Of a stretch of 64,000 bases of DNA, positions 62,765 through 64,000 are shown piece by piece. Source of the stretch: Pseudomonadota bacterium (lineage in GTDB: Bacteria; Pseudomonadota; Gammaproteobacteria; Burkholderiales; Burkholderiaceae_B); contig JAFAEO010000063.1 in the NCBI GenBank assembly GCA_023423975.1, forward strand, positions 62,001 through 126,000, in the 5' to 3' direction. Position numbers and translations under genes: made by a program. The notes beneath the pieces were generated by a model, which was not told the DNA's origin, did not search any database, and worked only from the letters and a program-made list of their open reading frames with translations. The first letter of the stretch is position 1. Every line of letters starts with the position of its first letter.

Positions 62765-63376
62765 ATGAAAACCATGTCATTTCCCCCTCCGCGTCTTATT
62801 CTCGCGTCATCTTCGGTCTATCGCAAGGCCATGCTGCAACGCCTGGGCCTGCCCTTTGAGGCCATTTCGCCCGGTATCGACGAGTCTGCCCTGCCCGACG
62901 AGGCGCCAGAAGCCCTGTCGCAGCGCCTGTCACTGGCCAAGGCGCAGCATGTTGCCACCCAACACCCCGGCAGCGTGGTCATCGGCTCCGATCAGGTCGC
63001 TACCCACGACGGCCAGCCGATAGGCAAACCAGGAACCTACGAGCGTGCCTTTGCGCAATTGCGCGAGTTGTCCGGAAAAACCGTGGCATTCCACAGCGCG
63101 CTGGCCGTCACCAATGGCACGCGCAGCGCCGTTGCCGACGTGGTGACGCGCTGCGTATTCCGCGAGTTGACAGATGAGGAAATCGCGCATTACCTGAGGA
63201 TGGAAAAACCATTTGACACAGCAGGCAGCGCCAAGGCCGAAGGTCTGGGCATCAGCCTGATGCAATCGATGCACAGTGATGACCCGACAGCCATCATCGG
63301 GCTACCCCTGATCGAGCTGTCCCGCATACTGCGCAGTTTCGACCTTAACCCCACGCTACTGGCCCGACCGTTATGA
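62765..63376 (+). CDS. yceF: Maf-type nucleotide pyrophosphatase (YceF subfamily)
   Basis: The 203-residue Maf protein starts PRLILASSSVYRKAMLQRLG, with the conserved SSSxYR motif, and contains VVIGSDQVA and the GKPGTYERAFAQLRELSGK segment. The YceF subfamily hydrolyses N7-methyl-GTP, removing modified nucleotides. ATG 62765 is chosen; 62774 is also possible. Its stop overlaps the next start as ATGA. Confidence 0.92.
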   Translation: MKTMSFPPPRLILASSSVYRKAMLQRLGLPFEAISPGIDESALPDEAPEALSQRLSLAKAQHVATQHPGSVVIGSDQVATHDGQPIGKPGTYERAFAQLRELSGKTVAFHSALAVTNGTRSAVADVVTRCVFRELTDEEIAHYLRMEKPFDTAGSAKAEGLGISLMQSMHSDDPTAIIGLPLIELSRILRSFDLNPTLLARPL

Positions 63377-64000
63377 TCAACACCCTCCATCTGCTTCCTG
63401 TAAGCCTGGGCAGCGCCCCGCTTGAACAATGGCTACCCGCCGGTGCCCGACAACAGGCCTCCATTCTGAAGACCTATATTGCCGAAAATGCCAAAACAGC
63501 CCGCGCGTATCTGAAACAGACCGGCACCGAAGGCGCCATCCAGGACATTACGATTCACACATTGGGCGCAAAAACGCCGGAAGCGGACATCCGTCGCTGG
63601 CTGACCGAGACCAGCGGCGATATCGGCCTGGTATCGGAAGCCGGCTGCCCTGCCGTGGCCGATCCCGGTGCGCGCGTGGTGCTGCTGGCCCATCAACTGG
63701 GTATTCAGGTCGTGCCGTGGGTCGGCCCCTCTTCCATTCTTTTGGGTCTGATGGCCAGCGGCCTGGATGGACAACGCTTTACCTTTCACGGTTATGTACC
63801 CATTGCGCCAGCCGAACGCAGCAAGCAGCTCAAGGGCTGGGAACAGCTATCGTCGCGCCACAACCAGACGCAATTGTTCATTGAAACTCCGTACCGCAAC
63901 ATGGCCATGTTCGCAACGCTGATCGACACCCTGAATCCGGCAACCCGACTGTGCATCGCCCGCGCGCTGACAACGCCAGATGAATGGATCAGGACTGATA
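63373..64000 (+). CDS. SAM-dependent methyltransferase, RsmI-like tetrapyrrole methylase fold (partial)
   Basis: At least 209 residues are present and the frame runs off the window end. The sequence MINTLHLLPVSLGSAPLEQW, with IGLVSEAGCPAVADPGARVV and VPWVGPSSILLGLMASGLDG, fits the tetrapyrrole-methylase superfamily that includes RsmI, the 16S rRNA cytidine 2'-O-methyltransferase. The start lacks RsmI's usual YVVATPIGN, so this is a related subfamily rather than RsmI itself. It overlaps the Maf gene by four bases, indicating coupling. Confidence 0.8.
   Translation, partial: MINTLHLLPVSLGSAPLEQWLPAGARQQASILKTYIAENAKTARAYLKQTGTEGAIQDITIHTLGAKTPEADIRRWLTETSGDIGLVSEAGCPAVADPGARVVLLAHQLGIQVVPWVGPSSILLGLMASGLDGQRFTFHGYVPIAPAERSKQLKGWEQLSSRHNQTQLFIETPYRNMAMFATLIDTLNPATRLCIARALTTPDEWIRTD

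Noticed and set aside
63373..64000. Assignment of the last gene as rsmI
   Set aside because: The N-terminus lacks the typical RsmI motif, and pairing with maf matches a related methylase subfamily.

Overview
The window looks like chromosome from a betaproteobacterium of the Burkholderiales, most likely the Alcaligenaceae (Bordetella/Advenella-like). This is inferred from gene order (plsX-fab-rpoE-mucD-lepA-lepB-rnc-era-recO, pepA/holC/lptF/cysB), from a Bug-type periplasmic receptor and from codon use typical of a moderately GC-rich proteobacterium. It is dense, ordinary chromosome. I found no rRNA, tRNA, prophage, intact insertion sequence or CRISPR array.

Layout. 0.1-6.2 kb: a small unknown protein, ribosomal protein L31 type B, a membrane glycosyltransferase, a MATE exporter and a Bcr/CflA exporter. 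6.2-11.7 kb: the rpmB-rpmG ribosomal operon, a divergent LysR/YeiH pair resembling yeiE-yeiH, an aminopeptidase P and a DUF423 membrane protein. 11.8-16.6 kb: an amidase plus MFS transporter operon with a divergent LysR regulator, then an MFS gene remnant abutting an HxlR regulator.

16.6-36.1 kb is dominated by acyl-CoA and fatty-acid catabolism: 3-oxoacid CoA-transferase (scoAB), a hotdog thioesterase, ETF-ubiquinone oxidoreductase, acetyl-CoA synthetase, and then one long plus-strand run of a PsrA-like TetR repressor, acyl-CoA dehydrogenase, thiolase, FadB/FadJ-type multienzyme, FadL-type outer-membrane channel, a secreted chalcone-isomerase-fold protein and acyl-CoA ligase. This run can take a fatty acid from the outer membrane to acetyl-CoA. 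A PsrA-type palindrome sits just before the repressor gene. An NlpC/P60 hydrolase and a Fur-box-linked DUF2325 gene lie between acs and the fatty-acid genes.

36.4-44.2 kb: cysB, lptF (without lptG beside it), divergent pepA-holC and a proline-rich protein, a YccA-type membrane protein and an orphan Bug receptor. 44.4-46.7 kb: a MuiA-like DUF4139 protein, with an array of 25 eight-base repeats upstream of it.

46.7-62.5 kb is one almost unbroken minus-strand block. In transcription order it is yceD, rpmF, plsX, fabH, fabD, fabG, acpP, fabF, a YgfX-like gene, rpoE, rseA, rseB, mucD, lepA, lepB, rnc, era, recO. Many genes overlap by 1-17 bases. The block joins phospholipid and fatty-acid synthesis to the envelope-stress sigma factor and to protein export and ribosome maturation. 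A Maf-type pyrophosphatase and a methyltransferase cut by the window end read outward on the plus strand.

The points most worth follow-up are the CHI-fold protein inside the fatty-acid uptake operon, the 8-bp repeat array, the PsrA-like operator, the MFS/HxlR deletion scar and the missing lptG.
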